A stretch of 64,000 nt of DNA from Halovenus rubra (lineage in GTDB: Archaea; Halobacteriota; Halobacteria; Halobacteriales; Haloarculaceae). The position numbers and the translations under genes were made by a program. This document shows, in pieces, positions 36,873 to 45,986 of the stretch (the stretch's first letter is position 1; every line of letters begins with the position of its first letter). The stretch covers positions 124,001-188,000 of the forward strand of contig NZ_JAODIY010000005.1 of the NCBI RefSeq assembly GCF_026586665.1, given 5' to 3'. Under the pieces are notes generated by a model. The model was given only the letters and a program-made list of their open reading frames with translations, was not told the origin of the DNA and did no database searches.

Positions 36873-38810
36873 TTGTCTTCATCCCCACTCAGACCGCTCA
36901 AACAGTTGATTCCAAGCGTTATTCGCAAACATTACCTCGCAAAGTTTGGCTTGATTATCCTTGTAGTGATTCTTGCCACTGGTGGTGCCGGATTTTATTT
37001 TCAGCAAGAAGCATCAGCGGAGCTAACTACCCAAGTACACAACCAAATGGAGACTGTCGCGAGCCAAGAGGGAGATAAACTCACACAGTGGACGGATGAG
37101 CACCGCCAACACGTCAGGACACTGTCACGCGATTCAGTGTTTGGTTCCGGTGACCGAACAGAGATCGCCACAACACTTCTCTTTCTCCACGAAGATCAGC
37201 CTGATTCCGTTACTGCTATCCACTACGTCAATACCAACACCGGTGAGGTTCTCGAAAGCACAGCCAAGAATTGGAAAGGAGCCAATATAAACGACACACT
37301 GCAGTGGCGGGACAGTCCTGGGCTGGAATTTCGATTTACTCAATCTGTTGGCTCTTCACAGGTGTTCCAGTCTGACGGTGTGGACAAAATGGCGTTTACA
37401 AGCCCAACACACGCCAATACTGACAGCAGGGCTGTCGTAACTATGGTCAACACGGCGGAGATAACCGAGTCATTTCGGAACCCAATCGAGGGTGGTTACA
37501 CACAGGTCATCAATAGCCAGCGTACTATCGAGTTAGCGAAGGAGCCAGAACAGATGCTGACCACCTACCGTGGCGCGACGGCTACCGCGCTCATCGACAG
37601 GGAGAAATCAGGAGTTGTAGAACTAGCGGAGACAGATGAAGTCGTTGCCTATGCACCTGTTTCAGGCATCAACTGGGTTGTCGTTACACATGCTCCCCAA
37701 TCGAACGCCTACACGGTCATCTCAGCAGTCCGTAGTGAGTTTCTGTTTGTCATCGGCATTGCACTCGCGGGCTTTCTCATCCTCTCAGTTACCATTGGTC
37801 GCAACACTGTACGATCTCTCAACAGGCTAGAAACCAAGGCTACAGCGCTTGCCAACGGGAATGTCCAGACAGATATCGAACAGACAGACCGGATTGACGA
37901 AGTGGGGCGTCTCACTAATTCGTTCCAAGAAACACAGGCGTATCTTGAGACGGCCACAAAACAGACCGATGCAATCGCGACTCAAGACTTTGACGCCCCG
38001 GTCCTTGATGAAGAGGTACCCGGGACACTTGGCGACTCTCTTGACCGGACACGAACTGACCTAGAACAGTCGATCAAGGCACTTGAATTCGCACGCAAAG
38101 AAACGGAGACTGCTAGGAAAGAGGCCGAAGAGATGGCCACAGCCCTCACCGAGCAGGCAGCGGCGTACTCTGAGACGATGGAGCAAGTCAGCGACGGTGA
38201 CATGACTCAGCGCATGACTGTCGATGGCAGGGAAGCGGCGATGGATCGGATTGGCACTGAATTTAACGAGATGGTTGATGAATTGGAGAAGACGATTGGA
38301 CAACTCCAGAGTTACGTCGACGAGGTTGAGACAGCAGGAGCGGAAGTTGAACACAGCGTCAATACAGTACGGACAGCCAGTGAACAGATTGCAAGCTCCA
38401 TTCAAAAGATATCTGATGATGCCCATAACCAGCGAGAACAGTTCGAGCATCTTTCGGAAACTCTTGGGGAGATTACAACTGAGATGGATAGTATCGCAGC
38501 GGAGACGGAACGGTCAGATATTAAGCAATTGTCGAAGCAACTCAAAGAAACTGAATCAGCAGTTACTGAGATGATTGACCTCAGCCAGCAGACGATGTCC
38601 GAAGCACAAACGGTTGCTGGAGCAGCACAGGAACAGGCTGCGGAACTCAACGGCGTCGCCGAACGAGCGGATGATCTCCAGCGCTATGCAGAACCGTTAC
38701 GAATAATCCTCGAGCAGTTCGAGACTGAGCAACAACACGAGTTTGTTCTCTCTATTGGGTCTACTGGGTCAATGAGCCCATCAAAACTGCCCGGTGCAGA
38801 CGAACAATAG
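36873..38810 (+). CDS. HAMP transducer-like protein lacking the signalling tip
   Basis: A 645-residue transducer homologue: helix 1 near residues 25-45, an extracellular sensing domain to about 285 (Cache-like YVNTNTGEVLES), helix 2 near 290-310, a HAMP domain (LNRLETKATALANGN), a linker and second HAMP-like unit (VSDGDMTQRM). The C-terminal coiled coil holds the start (VRTASEQIASSIQKISDDA) and end (TVAGAAQEQAAELNGV) of a methyl-accepting domain. The conserved hairpin tip that binds CheA/CheW (the NxxALNAxIEAARAGE region) is not present; the two arms join near SDIKQLSKQL. Its output is unclear. Confidence 0.85.
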   Translation: MSSSPLRPLKQLIPSVIRKHYLAKFGLIILVVILATGGAGFYFQQEASAELTTQVHNQMETVASQEGDKLTQWTDEHRQHVRTLSRDSVFGSGDRTEIATTLLFLHEDQPDSVTAIHYVNTNTGEVLESTAKNWKGANINDTLQWRDSPGLEFRFTQSVGSSQVFQSDGVDKMAFTSPTHANTDSRAVVTMVNTAEITESFRNPIEGGYTQVINSQRTIELAKEPEQMLTTYRGATATALIDREKSGVVELAETDEVVAYAPVSGINWVVVTHAPQSNAYTVISAVRSEFLFVIGIALAGFLILSVTIGRNTVRSLNRLETKATALANGNVQTDIEQTDRIDEVGRLTNSFQETQAYLETATKQTDAIATQDFDAPVLDEEVPGTLGDSLDRTRTDLEQSIKALEFARKETETARKEAEEMATALTEQAAAYSETMEQVSDGDMTQRMTVDGREAAMDRIGTEFNEMVDELEKTIGQLQSYVDEVETAGAEVEHSVNTVRTASEQIASSIQKISDDAHNQREQFEHLSETLGEITTEMDSIAAETERSDIKQLSKQLKETESAVTEMIDLSQQTMSEAQTVAGAAQEQAAELNGVAERADDLQRYAEPLRIILEQFETEQQHEFVLSIGSTGSMSPSKLPGADEQ

Positions 38811-38985
38811 CTAGCCATTTCGACCTGCGTTTCAATGTGTAAAAAGCGCGATGAAAGCTCTCTTTATGACACTATGTCACTACTATCGAACCGGTACTCT
38901 CTCTCATTTTCTAGGACGCATTTCAACCACCCACCATAGCTGGGATAACCTCTCTTTTTATCTGTGGGAGTATTCCCCGACAGAA

Positions 38986-39126
38986 ATGAGTCGCTCTACA
39001 GACTCCACGTTTGTCTGTCCTGACTGCAACGGACCGATTGACGTCACCACCTCTACGCGCGAAGCCATCCTCAAAAGCGGTTGCCCTCGATGTGCTACAC
39101 CTGTCTCACCCGACGATTTCGCTTGA
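38986..39126 (+). CDS. 46-residue zinc-ribbon protein
   Basis: A very short protein (MSRSTDSTFVCPDCN) with CPDC and CPRC pairs 22 residues apart, expected to bind one zinc. A TATA-like CTTTTTATC lies about 30 nt upstream of the ATG at 38986. The longer open frame upstream (from 38851) has no features. Function unknown. Confidence 0.65.
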   Translation: MSRSTDSTFVCPDCNGPIDVTTSTREAILKSGCPRCATPVSPDDFA

Positions 39127-39303
39127 GTACTGCTGGGTGCCTGTTGGTATCTCGGCGTTTGATTGGCTTGCCGATGGTTCCGTGCCGGATTCGTATGACA
39201 ACTGCTGTCGAGAGCATCATGCTGTCGTTGGCCAGTTTTCTCAATATCACTGTCTGACGACTGTCTGACACCATTTAATTATGATGTGGGTCATAGTAAG
39301 TGT

Positions 39304-39534
39304 ATGCGCATACGTCGAGGCGAGTTAGAGCGGATACGGTCGGTGCTTGAACAGACCGACCGGGAACAGCCGATGACGGCGCGCGAGATTCTTGAAGTAC
39401 TCGACGAGCACGGCGAAGAGTTCGAGAGCGCACACCGTGTCGCAACGATTCTTGGTCGACACGCTCAGAACGGAACTGTCGAGGTAATCCGTGACCAACC
39501 CTACCGCTACCGGTTCATCGAAGAGCATAATTGA
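39304..39534 (+). CDS. Small helix-turn-helix protein
   Basis: A 76-residue protein of three predicted helices plus a short beta wing (TVEVIRDQPYRYRFIE), the size of a winged-helix domain: LERIRSVLEQ, MTAREILEVLDEHGEEF, SAHRVATILGRHAQNG. Probably a DNA-binding regulator; no named family is recognised. A T6 run follows at 39550-39555, and TATA-like ATTTAATTA lies about 28 nt upstream. Confidence 0.65.
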   Translation: MRIRRGELERIRSVLEQTDREQPMTAREILEVLDEHGEEFESAHRVATILGRHAQNGTVEVIRDQPYRYRFIEEHN

Positions 39535-39549
39535 CGGTCCCGTTGCTCA

Positions 39550-39555
39550 TTTTTT
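39550..39555 (+). terminator. T6 terminator after the small HTH gene
   Basis: Six consecutive T residues 16 nt after the stop codon of the small HTH gene. Confidence 0.45.
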
Positions 39556-39708
39556 GTTGTTACAACCTCACTGATAGCGTGACCTGACTGCAGTGGTCGA
39601 ACGTAACTAACTCGGTTGTGTCTGTCCGAGCGACTCTGATAAACTCACAACTGCGGAAAAGTTTTCCCAGATAAAAATCTTTTTCAGCGGCTACCGGGTA
39701 GTACGTGT

Positions 39709-39960
39709 ATGGTCAACAAAGACGACCTGCGCGAGCAGTTCATCGAAGCGTTTGAAGGAGCAGATTACCCGATCAAAAGCCCTATGGACCTCGTTCCGGC
39801 ACTCCCGCAGGGTCCGTCAACGACGTTCGAGTCAGGCGACTTCTCGATGACTGCAATGGAACTGAACACAAAAATTAGCGGAGGCGACTGGCCCTACGAC
39901 GACGTCGAAGCGTTCGTTGACGACGTCATTGACCAGCTTGAAGACCAAGACCTCTTCTAA
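39709..39960 (+). CDS. MTH865-like small protein
   Basis: An 83-residue EF-hand-like fold protein of the MTH865 family, recognised from the N-terminal LREQFIEAFEGADYPIKSP, the PALPQGPSTTFESGDFSM motif and the C-terminal helix VDDVIDQLEDQDLF. The family is solved structurally in Methanothermobacter but its role is unknown. A TATA-like ATAAAAATC lies about 35 nt upstream. Monocistronic. Confidence 0.8.
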   Translation: MVNKDDLREQFIEAFEGADYPIKSPMDLVPALPQGPSTTFESGDFSMTAMELNTKISGGDWPYDDVEAFVDDVIDQLEDQDLF

Positions 39961-40072
39961 GCGACTAAGATTCGAGTCTTCTCAGACGGTTTTGCACCGG
40001 ACTGTGCTAGGCGTCGCCTACCCTGTCTGAGAAAGTAATGTACTTGTATGTCCAATCGGTAAGATTGCGTGA

Positions 40073-40175
40073 AGCCTTGTGGTGTAGTGGCCAATCATAG
40101 CGGCCTTTGGACGCATTCGGTTGTTCCGTCTGCGGAAGATAGCCGCTGACGCTGGTTCGAATCCAGCCAAGGCTA
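40073..40175 (+). tRNA. tRNA-Gln (anticodon TTG) with intron
   Basis: Acceptor strands AGCCTTG and CAAGGCT plus discriminator A; T-arm GCTGG/CCAGC around TTCGAAT. The anticodon stem GCGGC/GCCGC closes a loop CTTTGG+A with anticodon TTG, interrupted after position 37 by an intron of about 30 nt (40111-40140) at the canonical archaeal site. Haloarchaeal tRNA-Gln(TTG) introns of similar length are known; the splicing endonuclease removes them at a bulge-helix-bulge. A T6 run at 40179-40184 follows. Confidence 0.9.
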
Positions 40176-40178
40176 CTG

Positions 40179-40184
40179 TTTTTT
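40179..40184 (+). terminator. T6 terminator after tRNA-Gln
   Basis: Six consecutive T residues 4 nt past the tRNA 3' end. Confidence 0.5.
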
Positions 40185-40256
40185 GAACACGCGCTGTCGA
40201 AGACCTCGCGATTGTGCACTCGGTAGGGTTAATGTGCTTCCAGCCAAGAAAGCGGT

Positions 40257-41669
40257 ATGAGCATCCACGTTGCTATTATCGGTGCCTATGGAAGTGCAGG
40301 TGCTGCAGCCGCAGGCAAACTCGTCGACGAGTCGGAGGTCGAGCTGACACTCATCGATGACGGGGACCCCGGTGGCGGCCTCTGTATTCTTCGGGGTTGT
40401 ATGCCATCGAAAGAGGTACTTTCAGCAGGGGCACATCGCTATCAGGCACGCCATGACGACCGGCTCGAAGGCAATCTTCCTGATGTCAACCTTGACCGTG
40501 TTGTCGAGCGCAAGGACGACCACACACTCGGATGGGCTGGCCATCGTCGTGACTCAGTCCAGGAGTATGCTGAACAAGAGAACGTGACGTTCATCCGAGA
40601 CACTGCGACGTTCGTCGATGACCACGTTATCGAAGCCGGAGGCGAAACAATCGAACCTGACTACGTTGTCGTTGCTACTGGCTCGTCAGTGAATGTCCCT
40701 GATGTCCCCGGTATTGAGGATATTGACTACATGACTAGTGCAGACGTACTTGACGCCACGTCATTCCCCGATTCAGGTATCGTCATGGGGCTTGGGTATA
40801 TCGGTCTGGAGATGGTCCCCTATCTTGCCGAGGCCGGTGAGATGGATATCACTGCAGTCGAACACGATAACCAGCCAATCGACGAAGCGCCGCCGGCGTT
40901 CGGGCAAGCTATCCTCGATATTTACCGTGAGGACTTCGATGTCGAAATCCCGACGAACGTCCACGAGCAACGGCTCGAACCGACCGAAGATGGCGGTGTA
41001 CGACTCGTTTTAACAGATGACGATGGGAGCGAGATGGTCAGGGAAGCCGACCAACTGTTCTGTTTTACTGGTCGCCGCCCGTCGCTTGACCGCCTTGGAC
41101 TGGAGAACACCAGACTCGAACCTGAAGGCTGGTGGGTCGAAGAGACTATGCAGGCCACTGATGACGAGCGTGTGTTCGTCGTTGGCGATGTGAATATGAA
41201 AGAGCCAATTCTTCACGTCGCAAAAGAACAAGCGTTCCAGGCGGCCGAAAATATCCTTGCACACGCAAACAGTCGAGAACTGGGAACCTACGATAACGTG
41301 CACCATCACGTCATTTTCTCGGGTCTTGGGGTCTATCCGTTCGCACGGGTCGGTCACACAGAAGAGTCCGCACAAGCAGAAGGCCACAGAGTTATCACAG
41401 TGACACGACAGGCAGCTGACGATGGGGTGTTCAAAACTAAAGACGTGCCCGCCGGCCTGGCAACGCTTGTTGTCGACCGCAACGATGGGACCGTGCTCGG
41501 CTATCAAGGACTGCATTACCACGCTGACGTGATGGCCAAAACGCTCCAGGTAATTGTCGAGCTTGGCCTCGACGTTCGGGACGTTCCGGACCGCGCGTAC
41601 CACCCGACAACGCCAGAGATCCTTGACGGCCTGTTCCGTGAAGCTGCTGAGGCAGTCGAAGACGACTGA
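40257..41669 (+). CDS. Dihydrolipoamide dehydrogenase-like flavoprotein
   Basis: A 470-residue FAD- and NAD(P)-dependent disulfide oxidoreductase. It has an N-terminal FAD fold (IIGAYGSAG), redox cysteines C43 and C48 in CILRGC followed by MPSK, an NAD fold near residue 180 (VMGLGYIGLE), the second FAD motif VFVVGDV, and a C-terminal His449...Glu454 dyad in HPTTPE, as in lipoamide dehydrogenase and mercuric reductase. No 2-oxoacid dehydrogenase or lipoyl genes are adjacent, so it may be a paralogue acting on another disulfide. Confidence 0.88.
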   Translation: MSIHVAIIGAYGSAGAAAAGKLVDESEVELTLIDDGDPGGGLCILRGCMPSKEVLSAGAHRYQARHDDRLEGNLPDVNLDRVVERKDDHTLGWAGHRRDSVQEYAEQENVTFIRDTATFVDDHVIEAGGETIEPDYVVVATGSSVNVPDVPGIEDIDYMTSADVLDATSFPDSGIVMGLGYIGLEMVPYLAEAGEMDITAVEHDNQPIDEAPPAFGQAILDIYREDFDVEIPTNVHEQRLEPTEDGGVRLVLTDDDGSEMVREADQLFCFTGRRPSLDRLGLENTRLEPEGWWVEETMQATDDERVFVVGDVNMKEPILHVAKEQAFQAAENILAHANSRELGTYDNVHHHVIFSGLGVYPFARVGHTEESAQAEGHRVITVTRQAADDGVFKTKDVPAGLATLVVDRNDGTVLGYQGLHYHADVMAKTLQVIVELGLDVRDVPDRAYHPTTPEILDGLFREAAEAVEDD

Positions 41670-41672
41670 CTG

Positions 41673-42116
41673 TTAGCTATCTCGCTCACCCGCAAGTGCT
41701 TCGTCTCTGAGCTCCCGACACTCTTGGGAGCCGACGGACAACGTCTCAACCGTGACTGGTGACTGGTTTTTGTCGACGGCAACGAAAACAAAATAGGAAT
41801 CAGTCGTCTGTTCGCGCTCACCGGTTCGCGGGTTTTCGCGGTACACTTGTACGCGGACTCGGATACTACTCTCGCCGGTATCGTACGCATAGGATTCGAT
41901 AACGCAGGTATCTCCCTGCGGCACTGGTCGTCTGAAATCGAGGTCGCTGATGTGTGCGGTGACACAACTCGTGCCTGCATGTCGCATCGCGCTCATCGCC
42001 CCAACCTCGTCCATCCATTTCACGACATTGCCCCCGTGGGCCGTCGCGTGATTGTTCGTGTCGTTGGGTTGGACCCGCTCTCGGTTTTCGATATGTGTCT
42101 CACTCACACTCGTCAT
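41673..42116 (-). CDS. Acyl-CoA thioesterase (hotdog, YciA-like)
   Basis: A 147-residue hotdog-fold enzyme that hydrolyses acyl-CoA to free acid and CoA. The motif VQPNDTNNHATAHGGNVVKW, followed by MDEVGAMSAMRHAGTSCVTA, is characteristic of the YciA/BFIT thioesterase family, with the Asn/Asp-Gly-Gly active-site region on the central helix. It ends 4 nt after the oxidoreductase on the opposite strand (convergent). It fits the acyl-CoA genes that follow. Confidence 0.88.
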   Translation of the reverse strand: MTSVSETHIENRERVQPNDTNNHATAHGGNVVKWMDEVGAMSAMRHAGTSCVTAHISDLDFRRPVPQGDTCVIESYAYDTGESSIRVRVQVYRENPRTGEREQTTDSYFVFVAVDKNQSPVTVETLSVGSQECRELRDEALAGERDS

Positions 42117-42226
42117 ACTATTTTATGGTATGTGTTAGCAAAAAGAGCGGCGCACGCTGTGAGGCAGACACCCATCGTTTTTCATCCATGATACTATTTT
42201 GCTCCGTCACAAAGTATCAGTTGATA

Positions 42227-43321
42227 ATGGGTCGTTTCGACGGACCGAACCGACAGTCACGGCGGGCTATTCTCGCCGTCGCCAGTACAGTTGCGACAGC
42301 TGGCTGTCTAGATACACTCCAGACTGGTGGCTCAGATGGTAAACAGTCACAGACTGATACGGCAGTTGACGGGGCAACCGATACTAAACTGTCCGACGAA
42401 CAGACAGCGACGGAGACAGAAACACCCGAGTCACACCCCTTGGCGGGCCGAACAGCAGTAGTCAGTATCGAACAGGTTGAGGCTGACCGCACGCGTCTTG
42501 AACAACTGCTCGGTGAGGCAATCACGTTCTGGAACGAGAACCACGAGCAGTATCTCTCCTATACAACGACCCTCGAATACAAACCTGCAGCAGACGACCC
42601 GACTATCGCTGTCTCAGAACGCTCCTCAATCGACGACTGTGGTATCCACGATGGCGGCGATTTTGCTGGCTGTGCGACGTATCTCACCGCTGGTGATGAT
42701 GAAGGGCTACCAGCAGATGTGCGACTGGTCCCAGACGAGAGTGACTGGCTGTACCGGATGGTCATCAAACACGAATTGGGTCACGTACTAGGGCTTAGTC
42801 ACGAAGACGAGCCTGCAAACATCATGGCAACTGCTATCAAAAAACGCTTTCCAGAGTTCGAGAAACGCCAGACAGTTTTGGATCTCCGCGACCAGTGGGT
42901 TATGGAGTACAACGCCGCTGCTGACACTCTCTCGACGGCGTTTGACCACGCCGAAAACGGCGAGTACGAGGCGGCTGCACGCGAGTACGAGACCGCCGGA
43001 GAGCAGTATCGGGCTGCCGCCAAACTGATAACATCGGCGTCTGAGACGGCAACGGAACTGAGTACATTCGAGCCTGCCAACCGTGACCGGCTTCTCGAAA
43101 TGCTCGATTCAGAACAGGCGTTTGTCGACTCGATGCAGTCAGCAATCAAACGACTGCACGCGGGGAGTAAGCAGATTGTCGCCGATGAGGACGGGTACGA
43201 GACGTACAACAAAGGCGTAGACCTATACAACGCGACGATACAACAGTCACTGCCCGAAACTGAGGCATACATCGCGGCAGTCGGACTGGTGCATATCACC
43301 GTCGAATCTGACGACGAGTGA
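42227..43321 (+). CDS. Matrixin-like zinc metalloprotease lipoprotein
   Basis: A 364-residue exported protein: twin-arginine-type SRRAILAVAS signal then lipobox TAGC, so it is anchored outside the cell membrane. After a Thr/Asp-rich linker comes a metzincin domain with the zinc motif HELGHVLGLSH (His182, Glu183, His186, His192) and a Met-turn at Met200 (NIMAT), the matrixin/M10 arrangement. A helical C-terminal half with repeated YE/AA segments follows. Cysteines in DDCGIHDGGDFAGC could form a disulfide. The ATG at 42227 fits the signal peptide. Confidence 0.82.
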   Translation: MGRFDGPNRQSRRAILAVASTVATAGCLDTLQTGGSDGKQSQTDTAVDGATDTKLSDEQTATETETPESHPLAGRTAVVSIEQVEADRTRLEQLLGEAITFWNENHEQYLSYTTTLEYKPAADDPTIAVSERSSIDDCGIHDGGDFAGCATYLTAGDDEGLPADVRLVPDESDWLYRMVIKHELGHVLGLSHEDEPANIMATAIKKRFPEFEKRQTVLDLRDQWVMEYNAAADTLSTAFDHAENGEYEAAAREYETAGEQYRAAAKLITSASETATELSTFEPANRDRLLEMLDSEQAFVDSMQSAIKRLHAGSKQIVADEDGYETYNKGVDLYNATIQQSLPETEAYIAAVGLVHITVESDDE

Positions 43322-43322
43322 G

Positions 43323-43793
43323 TTACTCTTTGGCGTCGCGGTTGTAGATGAGGAACTTCATATCGCCCTCGAAAACTGCCACGTCGTCCTGATTGGTTAC
43401 CACGGTGTCGATAGTCACCATGTTAGCATCGTCGACGCTGTCTATTTCCTTTTTCTCGATGACCTCCATCTCCATTGAGATGGTGTCGTCCATGTAGACG
43501 GGTTCGTTGACATCCATGTAGTTCATTCCGAGGAACGCGTAGACAGTCCGCTCGACGATACCTGTCCGGTAGACAAACCCGGTCGCAAGAGTGAACGTCA
43601 TCGGGCCGTGGGCGACACGGGCACCGAACGGTCCGTCTTTGGCGTACTCGCTGTTGCTATGGAGCTCTGTCCAGTCTCCAGTGAACATAGAATGGAGTGT
43701 AAAGTCCGACTCAGTAACTGTTCGTCCGACCGTCTCGAAGGTCTGCCCTACTTCGAAATCTTCCCAGTGGTGTGGCTCATAGCTGTAGGCCAT
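43323..43793 (-). CDS. MaoC-family (R)-hydratase-like protein
   Basis: A 156-residue hotdog protein of the MaoC family. The hydratase motif is present: FTGDWTELHSNSEYAK followed by PFGARVAHGPMTFTLATG. Members hydrate enoyl-CoA with R stereochemistry and link beta-oxidation to polyhydroxyalkanoate synthesis in some haloarchaea, though not all are catalytic. The stop sits 1 nt from the metalloprotease stop (convergent). Confidence 0.88.
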   Translation of the reverse strand: MAYSYEPHHWEDFEVGQTFETVGRTVTESDFTLHSMFTGDWTELHSNSEYAKDGPFGARVAHGPMTFTLATGFVYRTGIVERTVYAFLGMNYMDVNEPVYMDDTISMEMEVIEKKEIDSVDDANMVTIDTVVTNQDDVAVFEGDMKFLIYNRDAKE

Positions 43794-43891
43794 ATCCGTG
43801 TTCTCTCAGAGAGCCAGTAAATACGTTCCGTTCGTACATGCCTCCGGCCAGGGTCGGCCACAGTTAAGACTCCGCGTAGAGAAGTATTGCT

Positions 43892-44647
43892 ATGCACACG
43901 ACGACCGATGAGGGCGTGCTCTACATTACCTTTGACAGACCGGAGTCGCTGAATGCATTCAACGGCGAGGAAGCGACTGCTCTCGCGGATGCAGTGGCAG
44001 ATGCCGAGCCCGGGAGCCACGATGCTGTTGTTCTTACTGGGAAAGGAGAAGCCTTCAGCGCAGGCGGCGATATCGAGGCGATGGCCGAGCGCGAGGAGAC
44101 ACCACGGGCTGCGTACGAACGATACAATCGCACGTACGGGCGAGTCGCTGAGGAACTGTTTCGGTGTCCTGTTCCTGTCGTCGCCAAAATCAACGGTGAC
44201 GCTGTCGGGGCAGGCCTCGCAGTGACCGCTCTCTCTGACTTTGCGTATGCTGTCGAGACCGCGACCTTCGGCTGTGCGTTCGTCCATGTCGGGTTGATTC
44301 CCGACACCGGCGGCTCGTATCTCCTGCCGAAACTGGTTGGGCTGCGGGCTGCCAAGCGCCTCGCCTTTACCGGCGAGTACTTTGACGCGACGGAGGCTGC
44401 TGACCTGGGACTGATAACTGAGACCGTCAGCGCCGACGAACTTGATAGTCGTGTTTCTGCCCTTCTCGATACACTCGGTGACCGGCCAACTGAAACAATC
44501 GCACTGGCAAAAGAGGCCATACACAACAACCTCGGACGACAGTGGGACGATGCAAGAGACCACGAGACGATGTTACAGATACAGGCCTACGGCTCCAAAT
44601 CTCACGAAGAAGGCGTTGCAGAGTTCCTTTCGGACGGCAGCGAGTAA
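43892..44647 (+). CDS. Enoyl-CoA hydratase/isomerase
   Basis: A 251-residue crotonase-fold enzyme of beta-oxidation. It has the oxyanion-hole strands AFSAGGDIEAMA near residue 52, GDAVGAGLAVTALSDF near residue 110, and the catalytic-acid region VGLIPDTGGSYLLPKLVG. It is 29 nt upstream of the thiolase gene and likely co-transcribed. The order hydratase then thiolase fits fatty-acid or branched-chain acyl-CoA degradation. A second paralogue lies at 52816. Confidence 0.9.
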   Translation: MHTTTDEGVLYITFDRPESLNAFNGEEATALADAVADAEPGSHDAVVLTGKGEAFSAGGDIEAMAEREETPRAAYERYNRTYGRVAEELFRCPVPVVAKINGDAVGAGLAVTALSDFAYAVETATFGCAFVHVGLIPDTGGSYLLPKLVGLRAAKRLAFTGEYFDATEAADLGLITETVSADELDSRVSALLDTLGDRPTETIALAKEAIHNNLGRQWDDARDHETMLQIQAYGSKSHEEGVAEFLSDGSE

Positions 44648-44676
44648 ATAAATGGGCTCCGTGCATAGATAGTTGT

Positions 44677-45858
44677 ATGCAGGATGCCTATATCGTCGAT
44701 GCAGTCCGGACACCCTTTGGCAAACATGGGGGGTCGTTCAGGGACACACACCCACAAGACTTGGCCGCCGAACCGCTTCGGGCACTCAATGAACGGAACA
44801 GTCTCAACGGCGGCAACCCTGTCGAGGACGTTATCTATGGCTGTGTCTCGCCTGTTGGGGAGCAGGGAGTTAACATCGGGCGTCTGGCACCGCTTATTGC
44901 TGGGTGGGGCGAGGAGATGCCCGGTGTGCAACTGAACCGGATGTGTGGCTCAGGCCAGCAGGCGGTCAACTTCGCTTCCGGGAACGTCCGCGGTGGCCTC
45001 TCGGACGTGCTCGTGGCCGGTGGGGTCGAACATATGACTCGCGTCCCGCTCGCGAGCGACGTTGATACTGACGGCCAGCATTACGCCGACGAAAGTATCG
45101 TTACTGAAACATACTTCGAGCATTTTGATGAGCTGACAACACAGGGAGAGGGGGCAGAACGCATTGCTCAACAGCACGGACACGACCGCGAAGATGTCGA
45201 CCAACTCGCGGTCGACTCACAGCGGCGCTGGGGCGAGGCTGTCGACTCCGGGGCCTACGACGAGCAAGTCGTGCCCGTCGAGACAACTCTCGATGGGGAG
45301 TCTGTCGTCGTAGACGAAGACGAACATCCGCGTCCTGAAACGACTCTCTCGACATTAGGTGACTTACCGCTGGTCTTCCGTGAGGAACAAGCGGGTGTCG
45401 TTCACGCCGGTAACGCTTCGGGAATTGTTGACGGCGCGGCAGGCGTCCTTGTCGCTGCTGGTACTGCCTGCGAGGAACACGGCTGGAAGCCGATGGCTCG
45501 TATTGTCGATACTCACGTCGTCGGTGTCGACCCAGCGACAATGTTGACGGGACCGATACCGGCAACAGAGCGTATTCTTGAGGAAAACGACCTTTCGGTC
45601 GACGACATCGACCGCTTCGAGGTAAACGAAGCATTTGCCCCGGTCGTTACCGCGTGGTTGGATGAAACTGGGGCAGACTGGGACCGGACGAACGTCTGGG
45701 GTGGCGCAATCGCTCACGGGCACCCACTTGGAGCAACTGGCGCAGCACTGCTTGGGAAACTTCCATACCAGTTGCAGGCGTGTAACGGGCGGTACGGTAT
45801 CGCCACAATGTGTATCGGATTCGGGCAGGGGATTGCGACCCTCATCGAGCGTGTATGA
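44677..45858 (+). CDS. Thiolase (acetyl-CoA acyltransferase)
   Basis: A 393-residue thiolase. Active-site elements are Cys90 in RMCGSG (acyl-enzyme), GHPLGATGA near residue 350 with the base histidine, and CIGFGQG with the second cysteine near residue 380. The enzyme cleaves 3-ketoacyl-CoA or condenses acetyl-CoA. The frame opens 135 nt earlier, overlapping the hydratase, but the ATG at 44677 (MQDAYIVDAVRTPFG) is the canonical thiolase start. Confidence 0.93.
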   Translation: MQDAYIVDAVRTPFGKHGGSFRDTHPQDLAAEPLRALNERNSLNGGNPVEDVIYGCVSPVGEQGVNIGRLAPLIAGWGEEMPGVQLNRMCGSGQQAVNFASGNVRGGLSDVLVAGGVEHMTRVPLASDVDTDGQHYADESIVTETYFEHFDELTTQGEGAERIAQQHGHDREDVDQLAVDSQRRWGEAVDSGAYDEQVVPVETTLDGESVVVDEDEHPRPETTLSTLGDLPLVFREEQAGVVHAGNASGIVDGAAGVLVAAGTACEEHGWKPMARIVDTHVVGVDPATMLTGPIPATERILEENDLSVDDIDRFEVNEAFAPVVTAWLDETGADWDRTNVWGGAIAHGHPLGATGAALLGKLPYQLQACNGRYGIATMCIGFGQGIATLIERV

Positions 45859-45986
45859 GACGTATCGTGGTCACCATCACATTCTGCACACGGCTGTCTG
45901 TTGAAGCAGATGGGTTGTGATACGTTCCTCTCTCTGTTGACGATGAAACCGATATTTAGAACACGCTCGCTCTCGGAGGTACAGCC

